A stretch of DNA of 64,000 nt from Clostridia bacterium (GCA_017467205.1 JAFTSQ010000015.1:62001-126000); one strand, 5' to 3'. Positions 8,340 through 16,975 are shown, numbered from the stretch's first letter. Notes: a model not told the origin generated them from the letters alone. Program-made: numbers and translations.

Positions 8340-10202
8340 TCAGTAATCCTTTTTAGTTCCGCAGACTGAGCATTTTTTGCCGAACAGTCCCTTAAGGTTG
8401 CCTCCGCACCACTGGCAGAGATTTTTTGAGCGGAAGAGTGCTCTTCTTGCCTCGGACTCTGCTACCTTGCGCTCGGTTTCGAGGCGCGCCTCTTCAGCCT
8501 TAAGGCGCTCTGCCTCCTCTGCGGCGCGCTTTGCCTCTGCCTCTGCGGCGTGCTTCGCTTCCTCCGCCGCATAGTCAACAGCAGGCTCGCCCACCGCATT
8601 TTGCGACACGGGTGCGGGTGTTTCTGCCACTTTGGGTGCATTTTGGGCCTCACCCGTATATCTCCACACTATCTTCTCGTACTGCTTGGTGTAGTTTATA
8701 AGATAGGTGTTCGAGGGCGGGCAATCGATATAAATTGTGGCAGGACTGTATCCGCCGATGGAGTCGGACTCAACCTCCTCGATAGTGGAGGGAAGGTGAA
8801 GGACGCACTCGGTTTCCTTGCCGTTTTCGTAAAGACCGTTCTCGCGAATAACGCGGCAACCCTCGCCGACGAATACCTCTTCAAGCGAGCCGGTGCAGAA
8901 TGCGTTTGCCTCTATTACCTCAACCGTTCCGGGTATGTAGGCGCGCTTTACGCCGGAGTACTCGAACGCACCCTTACCAAGATTTGTGAGCGACGAGCCG
9001 AGATTTACCTCGCGGAGCGAGTGGCAGTTGCCGAAAGCCGACTCCTCAATGCTCTCGAGCGTGTCGGGAAGGCGGAGCTTTGAGAGCTTTTCGCAAGAGT
9101 AGAACGCCGTCGGACCGATGACCTTAACCGAGTCGGGCAGGATTACATCGCGCAGCTTTTCGCACTGGAAGAATGCGCTCTCTCCTATCTCCTCAAGTCT
9201 TGAGCCCTCGATAGTGCCGAAGGTTATCTTCTCAAGCTTCGAGCAATCGTAGAAGGCGAACTCCTCAATCTTCTCAACCGAGTCGGGAATATTTATCTCT
9301 TTGAGGTTCGGGCAACCCGAAAAGGCTCTGTCGGGTATCTTGTCAATGCCGTTTCCGAGCTCAACGCGCTCAACGCTCTTGCCGAACTTAAAGAGCTTTT
9401 TGAGTCCGTTTCCAATCTTAACGTACTTGATATCAACCTTGCTCGTGTTGTCGAACTCGCGCACCGAGTCGGGAATCACGAGCTCCTTCAAGGATTCGCA
9501 TCCGTCGAAGGCGTAATTACCAATCTTCTTAACGCCCGCGCCAATCTTAAGCTCTTTAAGATTTTTACATCCGTCGAATGCACGGTAGGGAATTTCGCTG
9601 ACGCCGTCGGGACTAACCATCTTCTCAATTCCCGAGCTGAGGAATGCGGCGCTGTCTATATGCTTCAGCGTTTCGGGAAGGACTATCTCCTCAAGGGAAG
9701 AGCAGTTCTCAAAAGCGTTCGGACCTATCGAGGTTACCGAGTCGGGAATAACTATTTCCTCAAGCCCCTCGCAGTCGGAAAAAGCGTATTCCTTAAGCGC
9801 CGTAACGCCGGAGGGAATCGTTACGCTCTTGAGCGAACGGCAGAATAGGAAGGCACCCGTGTCAATTGTTTCAATGCTTTCGGGCAGATTTATCTCTTCA
9901 AGCTCGATGCATTTTCTGAACGCGCGCTCGCCAATCTTCTTAAGTGTGTCGGGCAGCTTAACGCTCTTGATTTTTTCGTTTTCGTCGAAGCAACGCTGAC
10001 CGATAGCAACCACTCCGTCGGGAACTGTGATATTCTCGCTTGAGCCGTTATACTGAACGAGAACTCCGCGCGAATCCACCTCGTACTCCGCCGTGGATTC
10101 GAAAATCGTCATTTGCGAGCCGCAATACTCGCAGGTAGCAACGAGCTCGCCCTCTTCAATCTTGAGCTTTGCTCCGCAGCTTTGACATCTGAATACTGCC
10201 AT
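8340..10202 (-). CDS. Cytosolic BspA-type leucine-rich-repeat protein with two zinc ribbons
   Basis: A 620-residue protein with no signal peptide; ATG 10202 follows AAAGGCGG. Residues 1-30 are a zinc ribbon (C6, C9, C24, C27). About residues 60-520 are more than fifteen repeats of the LRR_5/BspA type (IGERAFRKCIELEEINLPESIETI and variants). Residues of about 545-590 are an Ala/Glu/Lys-rich coiled coil, followed by a second zinc ribbon (CQWCG...CSVCG). BspA-type repeats usually occur in secreted surface proteins, so a cytosolic form with zinc ribbons at both ends is unusual. It is the second gene of a leftward operon, 42 bp behind the SPFH gene, and probably acts as a scaffold or adaptor with that protein. 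Function unknown. Confidence 0.82.
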   Translation of the reverse strand: MAVFRCQSCGAKLKIEEGELVATCEYCGSQMTIFESTAEYEVDSRGVLVQYNGSSENITVPDGVVAIGQRCFDENEKIKSVKLPDTLKKIGERAFRKCIELEEINLPESIETIDTGAFLFCRSLKSVTIPSGVTALKEYAFSDCEGLEEIVIPDSVTSIGPNAFENCSSLEEIVLPETLKHIDSAAFLSSGIEKMVSPDGVSEIPYRAFDGCKNLKELKIGAGVKKIGNYAFDGCESLKELVIPDSVREFDNTSKVDIKYVKIGNGLKKLFKFGKSVERVELGNGIDKIPDRAFSGCPNLKEINIPDSVEKIEEFAFYDCSKLEKITFGTIEGSRLEEIGESAFFQCEKLRDVILPDSVKVIGPTAFYSCEKLSKLRLPDTLESIEESAFGNCHSLREVNLGSSLTNLGKGAFEYSGVKRAYIPGTVEVIEANAFCTGSLEEVFVGEGCRVIRENGLYENGKETECVLHLPSTIEEVESDSIGGYSPATIYIDCPPSNTYLINYTKQYEKIVWRYTGEAQNAPKVAETPAPVSQNAVGEPAVDYAAEEAKHAAEAEAKRAAEEAERLKAEEARLETERKVAESEARRALFRSKNLCQWCGGNLKGLFGKKCSVCGTKKDY

Positions 10203-10244
10203 AATTTAGTCCGCCTTTCATTTGTATATTTAAGATAATTGAAT

Positions 10245-11432
10245 TTACTGCTTTGCGCCGCATTCGGGGCAGAATTTTGCGCCGCCCGTTTCATTGCCGC
10301 ACTCGCGGCAGACGGTCGTCATTTTGTGACCGCACTCGGGGCAGAACTTCGACTTCACTACGACCCTTTTGCACTCGGGGCAAACGGTCATTCCCTCGGC
10401 AAGCTTCGGCGCGACCTTCTCGCCGCACTCGGGGCAGAACTTTGCGTCGGGAAGAAGAATCTTTCCGCAGCCGGCACACTTGTTCTCACTCGTAGCGGGC
10501 GCAGTTGCTGTGTGCGTGGGAGCACTGCCGATAGTAACGCTTGCAAAGGGCATCGGCGCACCGCTTCCCGCAACCGTTTCCGCCACGTCGAAGCTGCGCT
10601 CATCCTGATACGTATAGCCCTCTTGTGCGCGCTTGGTTGCAAGTGCCTGCGATTCTATTACCGTCTTCTGTGCTGATGTCTGGGCGTCTATAACTCCAAC
10701 CTGCTGGCGAAGTCTTGCCTCTGCAACCTCGGAATACTGGCGGAAGTGCAGGTCCTTGAACTTCTCGTAGGACGCTTCACCGTCAGGCTTGAGAAGGTTG
10801 GTGATAAAGAATCTCTCAAGCGCCACGCCGTAGTCGAGGAAATCCTCATAGAGTATCTTACGAAGCGACTCGGAGATTGAGTCGAGATGCTCGTCTATTT
10901 CAAATATGTTTATCTCTTGCTGTCTTATTACCTTGGCTATGTAGGACTTAACCTTCGTCATAAGGAAGGCGCGGAAGAGCTGCGTGAGCTTTGCCTGACC
11001 GAGATGCTTTTCAGTGCCAACAACCTTGATAAGAAGTCTTCTCGAATCCAGAACGCGCAGGCTCATCTCACCCGACGCACCGAGTGTGATAGGGAAGTTA
11101 TACCTCGGCTCCATAAACTGCACCTTTGAATCAGTGCCCCACTTAATAGCCATCTGCTCGGTCTTGTTTATAAAGTAGACTTCTGCGTGGAAGGGGGATA
11201 CGTCGCCGACAAGACGCTTGAAAAATCCGGTTATCTTCGGCGTGTTCTCGGTTTTGAGGGTGTAATTTCCCGCAGGGAAGAGGTCGAGCGCCTGCCCGTT
11301 AAGGAAGAAAATCGCCTCCTGCGACTCGTGAACTATAAGGGTGGTATTTGAGTCAAAATCTTCGCACGGGTGCTTCCATATAAACGTGGTATTGTCGCCC
11401 TCGTACTTAATCATTTCTGCCGCCTTTGCCAT
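10245..11432 (-). CDS. SPFH-domain protein with C-terminal triple zinc ribbon
   Basis: A 395-residue protein. ATG 11432 (MAKAAEMIKYEG) follows AAAGGAA; the longer frame to 11477 lacks a site. Residues of about 20-240 form an SPFH (band-7/prohibitin-like) domain of the YdjI or virion-core-like type; a short coiled segment (SEVAEARLRQQVGVIDAQTS) follows. Residues of about 315-395 hold several CxxCG pairs (CAGCGK, CPECGE, CPECKR, CPECGH, CRECGN, CPECGA), i.e. three or more zinc ribbons. Relatives in Bacillus (YdjI with YdjG/YdjH) are linked to envelope stress and bring soluble proteins to membranes. No transmembrane helix is seen. It is co-transcribed with the LRR gene from the promoter at 11498-11526. 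Confidence 0.85.
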   Translation of the reverse strand: MAKAAEMIKYEGDNTTFIWKHPCEDFDSNTTLIVHESQEAIFFLNGQALDLFPAGNYTLKTENTPKITGFFKRLVGDVSPFHAEVYFINKTEQMAIKWGTDSKVQFMEPRYNFPITLGASGEMSLRVLDSRRLLIKVVGTEKHLGQAKLTQLFRAFLMTKVKSYIAKVIRQQEINIFEIDEHLDSISESLRKILYEDFLDYGVALERFFITNLLKPDGEASYEKFKDLHFRQYSEVAEARLRQQVGVIDAQTSAQKTVIESQALATKRAQEGYTYQDERSFDVAETVAGSGAPMPFASVTIGSAPTHTATAPATSENKCAGCGKILLPDAKFCPECGEKVAPKLAEGMTVCPECKRVVVKSKFCPECGHKMTTVCRECGNETGGAKFCPECGAKQ

Positions 11433-11497
11433 AAAATGTCCGTTCCTTTCGCGGAGCGCAGAAGACCTGCACCCCAAAATTATACTTTAATGACTTG

Positions 11498-11526
11498 ATT
11501 ATAACACAAATGCAAGATAAAATCAA
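11498..11526 (-). promoter_or_regulatory. Promoter of the SPFH-LRR operon
   Basis: On the minus strand: TTGATT (complement of 11521-11526), a 17-bp spacer, then TATAAT (complement of 11498-11503), 66 bp upstream of the SPFH start. Confidence 0.65.
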
Positions 11527-11557
11527 CAAAAAATAAGGAGAAAACCCGAGACTTTCA

Positions 11558-12367
11558 CTATTCTATTATTGTAGGGTAGCGATTTTGTTTATCTGTAATA
11601 TTGTATCCATAGTATTTTTTGAACAATCGGCTAACGTAATTGGGATCTCTGTATCCAAACAGCGTTGCCGCTTCATATAGGTGAGCTTGCTCCTTTTCTA
11701 TCAGATTTTTGATTGCTTCCAGCTTCTCATAGTTGACGTATTTTTGGAAGGAGATTCCTTCTACCTTCTTAAAAACGGAACATAAATATTCAGGGGTAAT
11801 CGAAAGATACCGTGCAACACTTCTTTGCGTGATCGGAATACGTAGGTTTCCTTGAACGTATTCCTTGGCGCGCTGTGTATACAGCACTTCACTCGGTAAA
11901 TTTAAATCTTTTTGCTTTCTGTTGCATTGATCGATCTCGCAAAGCAGTTCAAGAAACTTCGTTGCCCCCTTGGCTTGAGAATTCTTAAAGATCAATTGGT
12001 TGCGTATTAATTGATCAATTATATTACTTGCTGATTGAGTGTTATATTGTGAGGGAGTAATAAGCGGCAAATATAAGCCGTTGATATTATTTTGCACTGA
12101 CCATCTTAAATGTGCAAAGACCGTATGGTGTTCATGATAAGCATAAGCCTTGATCTTTATCTGTTCTTGACCATACGGAAGGAGGACGATATCCCCTTTA
12201 TTTGCTACGTAGTCCTTGCCTTTATATTCGATGATTATCGAGCCTTCGGATATATAGGTTATCTCCATAGAGTTTTCCCGCTTCGAAAGTGTGTTAAAAT
12301 AAGTGTCTGCATGATAAATGTGCGCAAATTTCACACAAGGTAATGTTTCGATCTCATAGGTTTGCAT
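11558..12367 (-). CDS. AraC-family regulator of the glycyl radical operon
   Basis: A 269-residue protein. ATG 12367 (MQTYEIETLP) has an ideal AGGAGG; the extension to 12460 would run through its own promoter. Residues of about 25-110 look like a cupin-type sensor domain (EITYISEGSIIIEYKG, NKGDIVLLPYGQ). The last 100 residues are two AraC HTH motifs (ITQRSVARYLSITPEYLCSVFKK and YEAATLFGYRDPNYVSRLFKKYYG). It is divergent from the glycyl radical enzyme gene with back-to-back promoters, so it most likely activates that operon in response to its substrate. The inducer is unknown. Confidence 0.9.
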   Translation of the reverse strand: MQTYEIETLPCVKFAHIYHADTYFNTLSKRENSMEITYISEGSIIIEYKGKDYVANKGDIVLLPYGQEQIKIKAYAYHEHHTVFAHLRWSVQNNINGLYLPLITPSQYNTQSASNIIDQLIRNQLIFKNSQAKGATKFLELLCEIDQCNRKQKDLNLPSEVLYTQRAKEYVQGNLRIPITQRSVARYLSITPEYLCSVFKKVEGISFQKYVNYEKLEAIKNLIEKEQAHLYEAATLFGYRDPNYVSRLFKKYYGYNITDKQNRYPTIIE

Positions 12368-12406
12368 GAGAGACCTCCTGCTCTTTTTAATAATATCGTT
12401 TGTTCT

Positions 12407-12435
12407 ATCATAGCATTTCATATTAATTTTGTCAA
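12407..12435 (-). promoter_or_regulatory. Promoter of the AraC-type gene
   Basis: On the minus strand: TTGACA (complement of 12430-12435), a 17-bp spacer, then TATGAT (complement of 12407-12412). It lies 40 bp upstream of ATG 12367. Confidence 0.7.
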
Positions 12436-12453
12436 GATTCTTAATTGCGTTTA

Positions 12454-12482
12454 TTGACACGATACCTCCACGATGTTAAAAT
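12454..12482 (+). promoter_or_regulatory. Promoter of the glycyl radical enzyme operon
   Basis: TTGACA (12454-12459), a 17-bp spacer, then TAAAAT (12477-12482), 37 bp before ATG 12519. Only 18 bp separate its -35 from that of the divergent araC-like promoter, so one regulator dimer could touch both. Confidence 0.65.
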
Positions 12483-12518
12483 AAGTGCAGATCCTACATC
12501 GAATAAGGAGGTATGTAT

Positions 12519-14621
12519 ATGAAATTGTTCGAAAGCTTAAACGAAGAGCTAAAGCAAAAAAATGGCGTCTATGCCCCTTACTATTTTCGCTATTTAGGAT
12601 ACAGCGAGTATATGTCTGCCGATTATTCGAGCATACGAGCAAACGGTATTTATTCTCTTTTTACACAACCCAAGCCCGTTATACTAAAAAGCGAATGGAT
12701 AGCAGGAAATCAACATTCTTTGTTTTGTGAGGAAGATGAGATTGTTCTGAATTACGCAAAGAATATTGTGGGGAGATTTTCTCAAAGAGATTTTATAACC
12801 AACAAGGATCACTACGCTCCCGATTACGAGCATATTCTTCGCGTGGGACTGCCGGGTATGATAGACGAAATCGATACGTCACTTCAGGTGCATCGAAACG
12901 ATTCCGATAAGGTCGTAACGCTGTTGGCAATGAAAAAAACTCTTTGCGGTTTTTCTGAAATGATTCAAAAGTATATGCTTCAAGCAGAGGCGTTAATGTC
13001 TTCTCCCGATTTTAACAAAGAACGCTTACGGTTCATCGCAAACAATTGCCGCGCTATCGTAATCGGTCCCCCGAAAAGCTTTGCGCAGGCACTTCAGTTG
13101 GTTTGGTTCTGTCATACAGCGTTTTTGATGGAGGGGCGCTATGCAATGGCACTTGGTCGGATGGATCAATATTTGTATCGGTTTTACAAAGCGGACGTCG
13201 ATCAAGGAATTTTGACTGATGAGATGGTCATCGAGCTTTTAGAAAACGTTTTTATTCGGCTTCAGGGCGATGTCGTAAATATTTGTATCGGCGGTCAAAA
13301 TATGCAAGGCGAATGTCAAGTGAATCCGTTGAGCCGGTGTATTCTCCGCGCGGTCAGAAACTGTAACGTTCCCGGCCCTAATTTGTCACTTAGATATACG
13401 AAAAACACCCCTGACGATTTTTTGGATGAATGTCTTGAAACCATTGGCACGGGTCTTGGATATCCCGCAATCATGAACGACGATGTTAATATTTCCGCGC
13501 TTAAAAAATACGGTTATGCCGAAGAAGATATTTACGATTATTCTATGGTCGGCTGTATCGAAAACTTTATTACGGGAAAACAGCCGCCGTGGTCTGACGG
13601 AAGATTTGATACGCCGAGATTTTTCGATTATATTTTCAATAGTGGAGTAAGCGTTACGAATCAGTCGGTGGGAGCAAATCTTTGTAGCTTGGAAGATATC
13701 TCTTCAATGGCTGACTTTATGACCGTCTTCGAAAAGCAGCTCACACTCGGAGTGGATGAGTATGTTTTTAAATTCAATTCCTCAAACGATTCTATCAATC
13801 AAAGGTTTTTTGCCGAGCCGTTTTTGTCTTGCTTCTGTCGGGATTGTATCGGCAGAGGGCTTGACATCAACTGTGGCGGAAGTATATACCCATCGGTTCA
13901 CGGAGCTGCTCTGATGGGAATCGGTACGGTAAGCGACTCTCTTGCCGCAATCGAAAAGGTCGTTTTCGTAGATAGAATGGCGACACTCTGCGAGCTTAGA
14001 GATGCCATGAACGCCAATTTTGATGGATACGAAGAGTTGCGTCAAAAGCTGCTGGAGGCACCCAAATACGGCAACAACGACGATTTTGTTGACAAATACG
14101 CTGTGTGGTTTATCGACTATTTGGGTTCTTTATTTGAGCAGTACAAAACGCGAGATGGCGGTGGAATCTATATTGCCGCGGCGGCAAACGTCAGTAACAT
14201 TCACGCCGGAAAGATCATTAATGCAACTCCTGACGGAAGATTGCGGGGCGAGCCGCTTTCCGATGCTGCATCTCCTACCTATGGGCGTGATACCAGAGGA
14301 GCAACGTCTACGGTCAATAGTCTTTCCAAGCCTGATTATACCAAAGTGGCGTGCGGAAGCGTAGTTAACCAAAAGTTCTCCCCGTCTATGTTTACTGCGG
14401 AAAAGCGCAAAAAGCTTATAGCACTGATTAAGACTTATTTCAAGAACGGAGGTCAAGAGGTACAGATTAATGCCACCTCGCGTGAAATCTTGATTGATGC
14501 CATCGAGCATCCTGAAAAATATCAAAATCTTGTGGTTCGTGTTTCGGGCTTTTCTGCTTTTTATGTGACGCTTGATAAAAACGTTCAGCTTGATATCCTC
14601 AATCGAACCCAGCAGGAGTAA
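12519..14621 (+). CDS. Glycyl radical enzyme of unassigned specificity (dehydratase/eliminase type)
   Basis: A 700-residue oxygen-sensitive enzyme of the pyruvate formate-lyase superfamily. ATG 12519 is chosen over 12513 because AAGGAGG is seven bases ahead. The thiyl cysteine is C346 in SMVGCIENF; the C-x-E arrangement (E348) is that of glycerol, propanediol and hydroxyproline dehydratases, choline lyase and arylacetate decarboxylases, not the CC pair of PFL. The radical glycine is G677 in RVSGFSAFYV, 23 residues from the end. It is shorter than most characterised members (about 780-850), and Asn follows the E where Pro is usual. The next genes encode its activase and a dehydrogenase able to reduce an aldehyde or ketone product. 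Substrate is unknown; a polyol or sugar-derived compound is a guess. Confidence 0.9.
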   Translation: MKLFESLNEELKQKNGVYAPYYFRYLGYSEYMSADYSSIRANGIYSLFTQPKPVILKSEWIAGNQHSLFCEEDEIVLNYAKNIVGRFSQRDFITNKDHYAPDYEHILRVGLPGMIDEIDTSLQVHRNDSDKVVTLLAMKKTLCGFSEMIQKYMLQAEALMSSPDFNKERLRFIANNCRAIVIGPPKSFAQALQLVWFCHTAFLMEGRYAMALGRMDQYLYRFYKADVDQGILTDEMVIELLENVFIRLQGDVVNICIGGQNMQGECQVNPLSRCILRAVRNCNVPGPNLSLRYTKNTPDDFLDECLETIGTGLGYPAIMNDDVNISALKKYGYAEEDIYDYSMVGCIENFITGKQPPWSDGRFDTPRFFDYIFNSGVSVTNQSVGANLCSLEDISSMADFMTVFEKQLTLGVDEYVFKFNSSNDSINQRFFAEPFLSCFCRDCIGRGLDINCGGSIYPSVHGAALMGIGTVSDSLAAIEKVVFVDRMATLCELRDAMNANFDGYEELRQKLLEAPKYGNNDDFVDKYAVWFIDYLGSLFEQYKTRDGGGIYIAAAANVSNIHAGKIINATPDGRLRGEPLSDAASPTYGRDTRGATSTVNSLSKPDYTKVACGSVVNQKFSPSMFTAEKRKKLIALIKTYFKNGGQEVQINATSREILIDAIEHPEKYQNLVVRVSGFSAFYVTLDKNVQLDILNRTQQE

Positions 14622-14626
14622 CTGAT

Positions 14627-15388
14627 ATGTTAAATATTTCCAATATCCAGCATTTTTCCGTAGGCGACGGAGAAGGGATACGAACTACCGTATTCTTCAA
14701 AGGCTGCAACCTTCGATGCCCTTGGTGCCACAACCCTGAAAATCTGAACGTTCACCCTGTCGTTTTGAAATACCGTTCCACAGGCAAAACCGAAACGCTC
14801 GGACGGCTTGTGTCGGCAGAGGAGATTCTCGCCGAGCTTTTGGAGGATAAGGATTTTTACGACGTAGGAAACGGAGGAGTAACCTTTTCGGGTGGTGAGG
14901 CTATGCTTCAGGCATCCGAGCTTGTTTCTTTGGCAAGTCTTTTGAAGGAAAACGGTATATCTGTGCTGGTTGATACCGCAGGATGCGTGGCCTATTCCTC
15001 TTTTCAAAAGCTGAACCCCTTTGTAACGGGTTATTTGTTTGATTTTAAGACGGCAGAGGAAGATAAATACCAAGAGATCGGCGGTAATCTTGAACTCGTT
15101 GTTGAAAATATCCGTAGATTGCGTGAGGACGGTAAGGCGGTTATGATCCGAATTCCCTTGATACCAAACTTTAATACGTCACCGCGTTCGATACAGGCAA
15201 TTTGCGAATGCCTGCGCGATATTGGAATCGAACGCGTGGATCTATTGCCCTTTCATCGTTTGGGCAGTGCAAAATACGAAGCCATGGGACTTGAATATGC
15301 ATATAAGATGCAACAGCCTCTCGCAAAAGAGGAACTCAACGGAATTGAAGCAATTTATAAAAAATATTTTTCAGTAAAAATAGAATGA
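14627..15388 (+). CDS. Glycyl radical enzyme activating protein (radical SAM)
   Basis: A 253-residue radical SAM enzyme that installs the glycyl radical on the upstream protein. ATG 14627 lies five bases after the upstream stop, with AGGAG at 14612. The cluster motif is C27-x3-C31-x2-C34 (KGCNLRCPWCHNPENL); the GGE motif for SAM binding appears as VTFSGGEAMLQ. It lacks the roughly 50-residue ferredoxin-like insert with two extra Fe-S clusters that most dehydratase, lyase and decarboxylase activases have; in this it resembles PflA (about 246 residues). That combination with a C-x-E type partner is uncommon and supports a distinct subfamily. Confidence 0.92.
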   Translation: MLNISNIQHFSVGDGEGIRTTVFFKGCNLRCPWCHNPENLNVHPVVLKYRSTGKTETLGRLVSAEEILAELLEDKDFYDVGNGGVTFSGGEAMLQASELVSLASLLKENGISVLVDTAGCVAYSSFQKLNPFVTGYLFDFKTAEEDKYQEIGGNLELVVENIRRLREDGKAVMIRIPLIPNFNTSPRSIQAICECLRDIGIERVDLLPFHRLGSAKYEAMGLEYAYKMQQPLAKEELNGIEAIYKKYFSVKIE

Positions 15389-15401
15389 TAGGAGAATGAT
15401 T

Positions 15402-16496
15402 ATGAAAGCAAAAGCAGCTGTTTTTATGGGAGTACAAAAGGATTTCGAGGTACGTAAATTTGAGGTAACCCCAACACCCAAGGGCTATGGACAAATGGAA
15501 CTGATAGCCAGCGGTATTTGCGGCACCGATCTTCATTTCCATAACGGAAAGCTGGCTATCAATCCGCCTACTGTGATCGGCCACGAATTCGTTGGTAAAA
15601 TTACCGAGTTGGACGAAGAAGATGCAAAGAAATACGGGCTTTCCGTTGGTGATAACGTGATCGCTGATATCGCCGTTCCTTGCGGAGAATGTATTTTGTG
15701 CAAAAACGGAGATGACGCAAACTGTGTCAATATGCAGGTAACCAGCGGAGGAAGCATTGACGTTGCCCCCTATCTTTACGGTGGATATGCCGAGGTCAAC
15801 TACACCCCTCTTTCTAATCTTGTGAAGATTCCGGAAGATATTCCCCCGACGGTTGCGGCAACCTTTGCTTGCCCCGGCCCTACCGCCATCCATGCTATTG
15901 AGTTGGGTAAAAAAGCGGGAGTTGATTTTGAAAAGATCAACGTTGCCGTTGTACAAGGGCTTGGCCCTGTTGGAACCTTTGCTGCCATGTATCTGAAAGC
16001 TTTGGGGATCAAAAAGGTATATGCCATCACCGCCGGAAGCAATATCGCGCGGGAGAACGTCGCTCTTGACCTTGGCGTTGATAAGGTTTTCAATATCACC
16101 CGTGAGGGCGTCGATAATGTAACAAAAGCGTTGCAAGCAGAAAATGACGGACTTGGAGTGGATCTTTGCATAGAATGCTCGGGTGCTCCCACCGCGGTTG
16201 TTCAAGGAATGGATATCCTCAGAAACAGAGGAATCTATCTCGTCCCCGGTCAGTACAGTGCATCCGGAGGCGTTGAAATTCAGCCTCAGCTGATTACCTT
16301 CAAGGCGCTTCACATCATTGGCTCTTCCCAATATTCCTTGTGCGATGTCCGCGCGTATCTCGATTTTTTGACATCACACACCGAGCTGCATGAAAAAATC
16401 GACAAGCTGGGAACAAAATTTAAGGTTTCTGAAATCAACGAAGCAATTGCATATGCAAAATCGGGTAAAAACGTCAAAACTCTCTTGGTGAAATAA
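15402..16496 (+). CDS. Zinc-dependent medium-chain alcohol/polyol dehydrogenase
   Basis: A 364-residue MDR-family dehydrogenase. ATG 15402 is preferred to 15396 because GGAG at 15391 has correct spacing only for the former. Catalytic zinc ligands are visible in SGICGTDLHFHNG and GHEFVGKI. The structural zinc lobe is CGECILCKNGDDANC; only three of the usual four cysteines are evident. The Rossmann motif is VVQGLGPVGTFAAMYL. Relatives are sorbitol, threonine and other polyol dehydrogenases that use NAD(P)H. As third gene of the glycyl radical operon it probably reduces the carbonyl product of the dehydratase, or oxidises the substrate precursor. Confidence 0.88.
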   Translation: MKAKAAVFMGVQKDFEVRKFEVTPTPKGYGQMELIASGICGTDLHFHNGKLAINPPTVIGHEFVGKITELDEEDAKKYGLSVGDNVIADIAVPCGECILCKNGDDANCVNMQVTSGGSIDVAPYLYGGYAEVNYTPLSNLVKIPEDIPPTVAATFACPGPTAIHAIELGKKAGVDFEKINVAVVQGLGPVGTFAAMYLKALGIKKVYAITAGSNIARENVALDLGVDKVFNITREGVDNVTKALQAENDGLGVDLCIECSGAPTAVVQGMDILRNRGIYLVPGQYSASGGVEIQPQLITFKALHIIGSSQYSLCDVRAYLDFLTSHTELHEKIDKLGTKFKVSEINEAIAYAKSGKNVKTLLVK

Positions 16497-16497
16497 T

Positions 16498-16852
16498 ATG
16501 GATGTCGTAATCTTTTCAGGTCAAAGCAATATGCAGGGACATAGCGAATGCCTTTTTGAATGTGACATTGTAAACGACGCCTGCGAATACAAATATTTGA
16601 CTGACGAAGAAAAATTCCGTTGGTGAAAACATAACATATTCAATGGAAAATGGGTATGATGTCACACCCGATACAAGCATTTCGCAATGGCTCAAAGAAC
16701 ACGAATTGGGAGCTGCTTGCTACGGGAATACAAATCTTGTTCCAAGCTTTTGCAGAACCTATACCGAGATTACGAAAAGGCAGGTACTTGCGGTTCATGC
16801 GGAAAAAGAAAGTACGAGAATAGCCGAGTGGTTGCCGAGAAGTCCGATATGA
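16498..16852 (+). pseudogene. Frameshifted, truncated SGNH acetylesterase (sialate O-acetylesterase type)
   Basis: ATG 16498 directly follows the dehydrogenase stop and opens MDVVIFSGQSNMQGHSE, the block I catalytic serine motif of sialate O-acetylesterase/DUF303 proteins. That frame ends at TGA 16626. The homologous protein continues in the +1 frame from about 16622 (GENITYSMENGYDV...), with LVPSFCRTYTEITKRQVLAVHA and STRIAEWLP, typical downstream blocks of the same family. It then stops at 16852, far short of the roughly 250-280 residues of intact enzymes. So one indel plus loss of the 3' half has inactivated it. Its position suggests it was once the fourth gene of the operon. Confidence 0.8.
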
Positions 16853-16906
16853 ATTCAAAGGAACGGATTTAGAGCAGAAATTTTTGTCTGATAATACTCA
16901 AAAAAG

Positions 16907-16947
16907 AAACGGCGAGGTGCAGAGTAAATCTGTACCTCGCCGTTTTT
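16907..16947. terminator. Bidirectional terminator
   Basis: AAACGGCGAGGT (16907-16918) pairs with ACCTCGCCGTTT (16934-16945), followed by TTGTTTT. A-rich sequence on the other side makes it work leftwards as well. It ends the acyl-CoA synthetase gene and the degraded acetylesterase. Confidence 0.85.
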
Positions 16948-16975
16948 GTTTTCAATTACGGTATCCACAAGCCTT

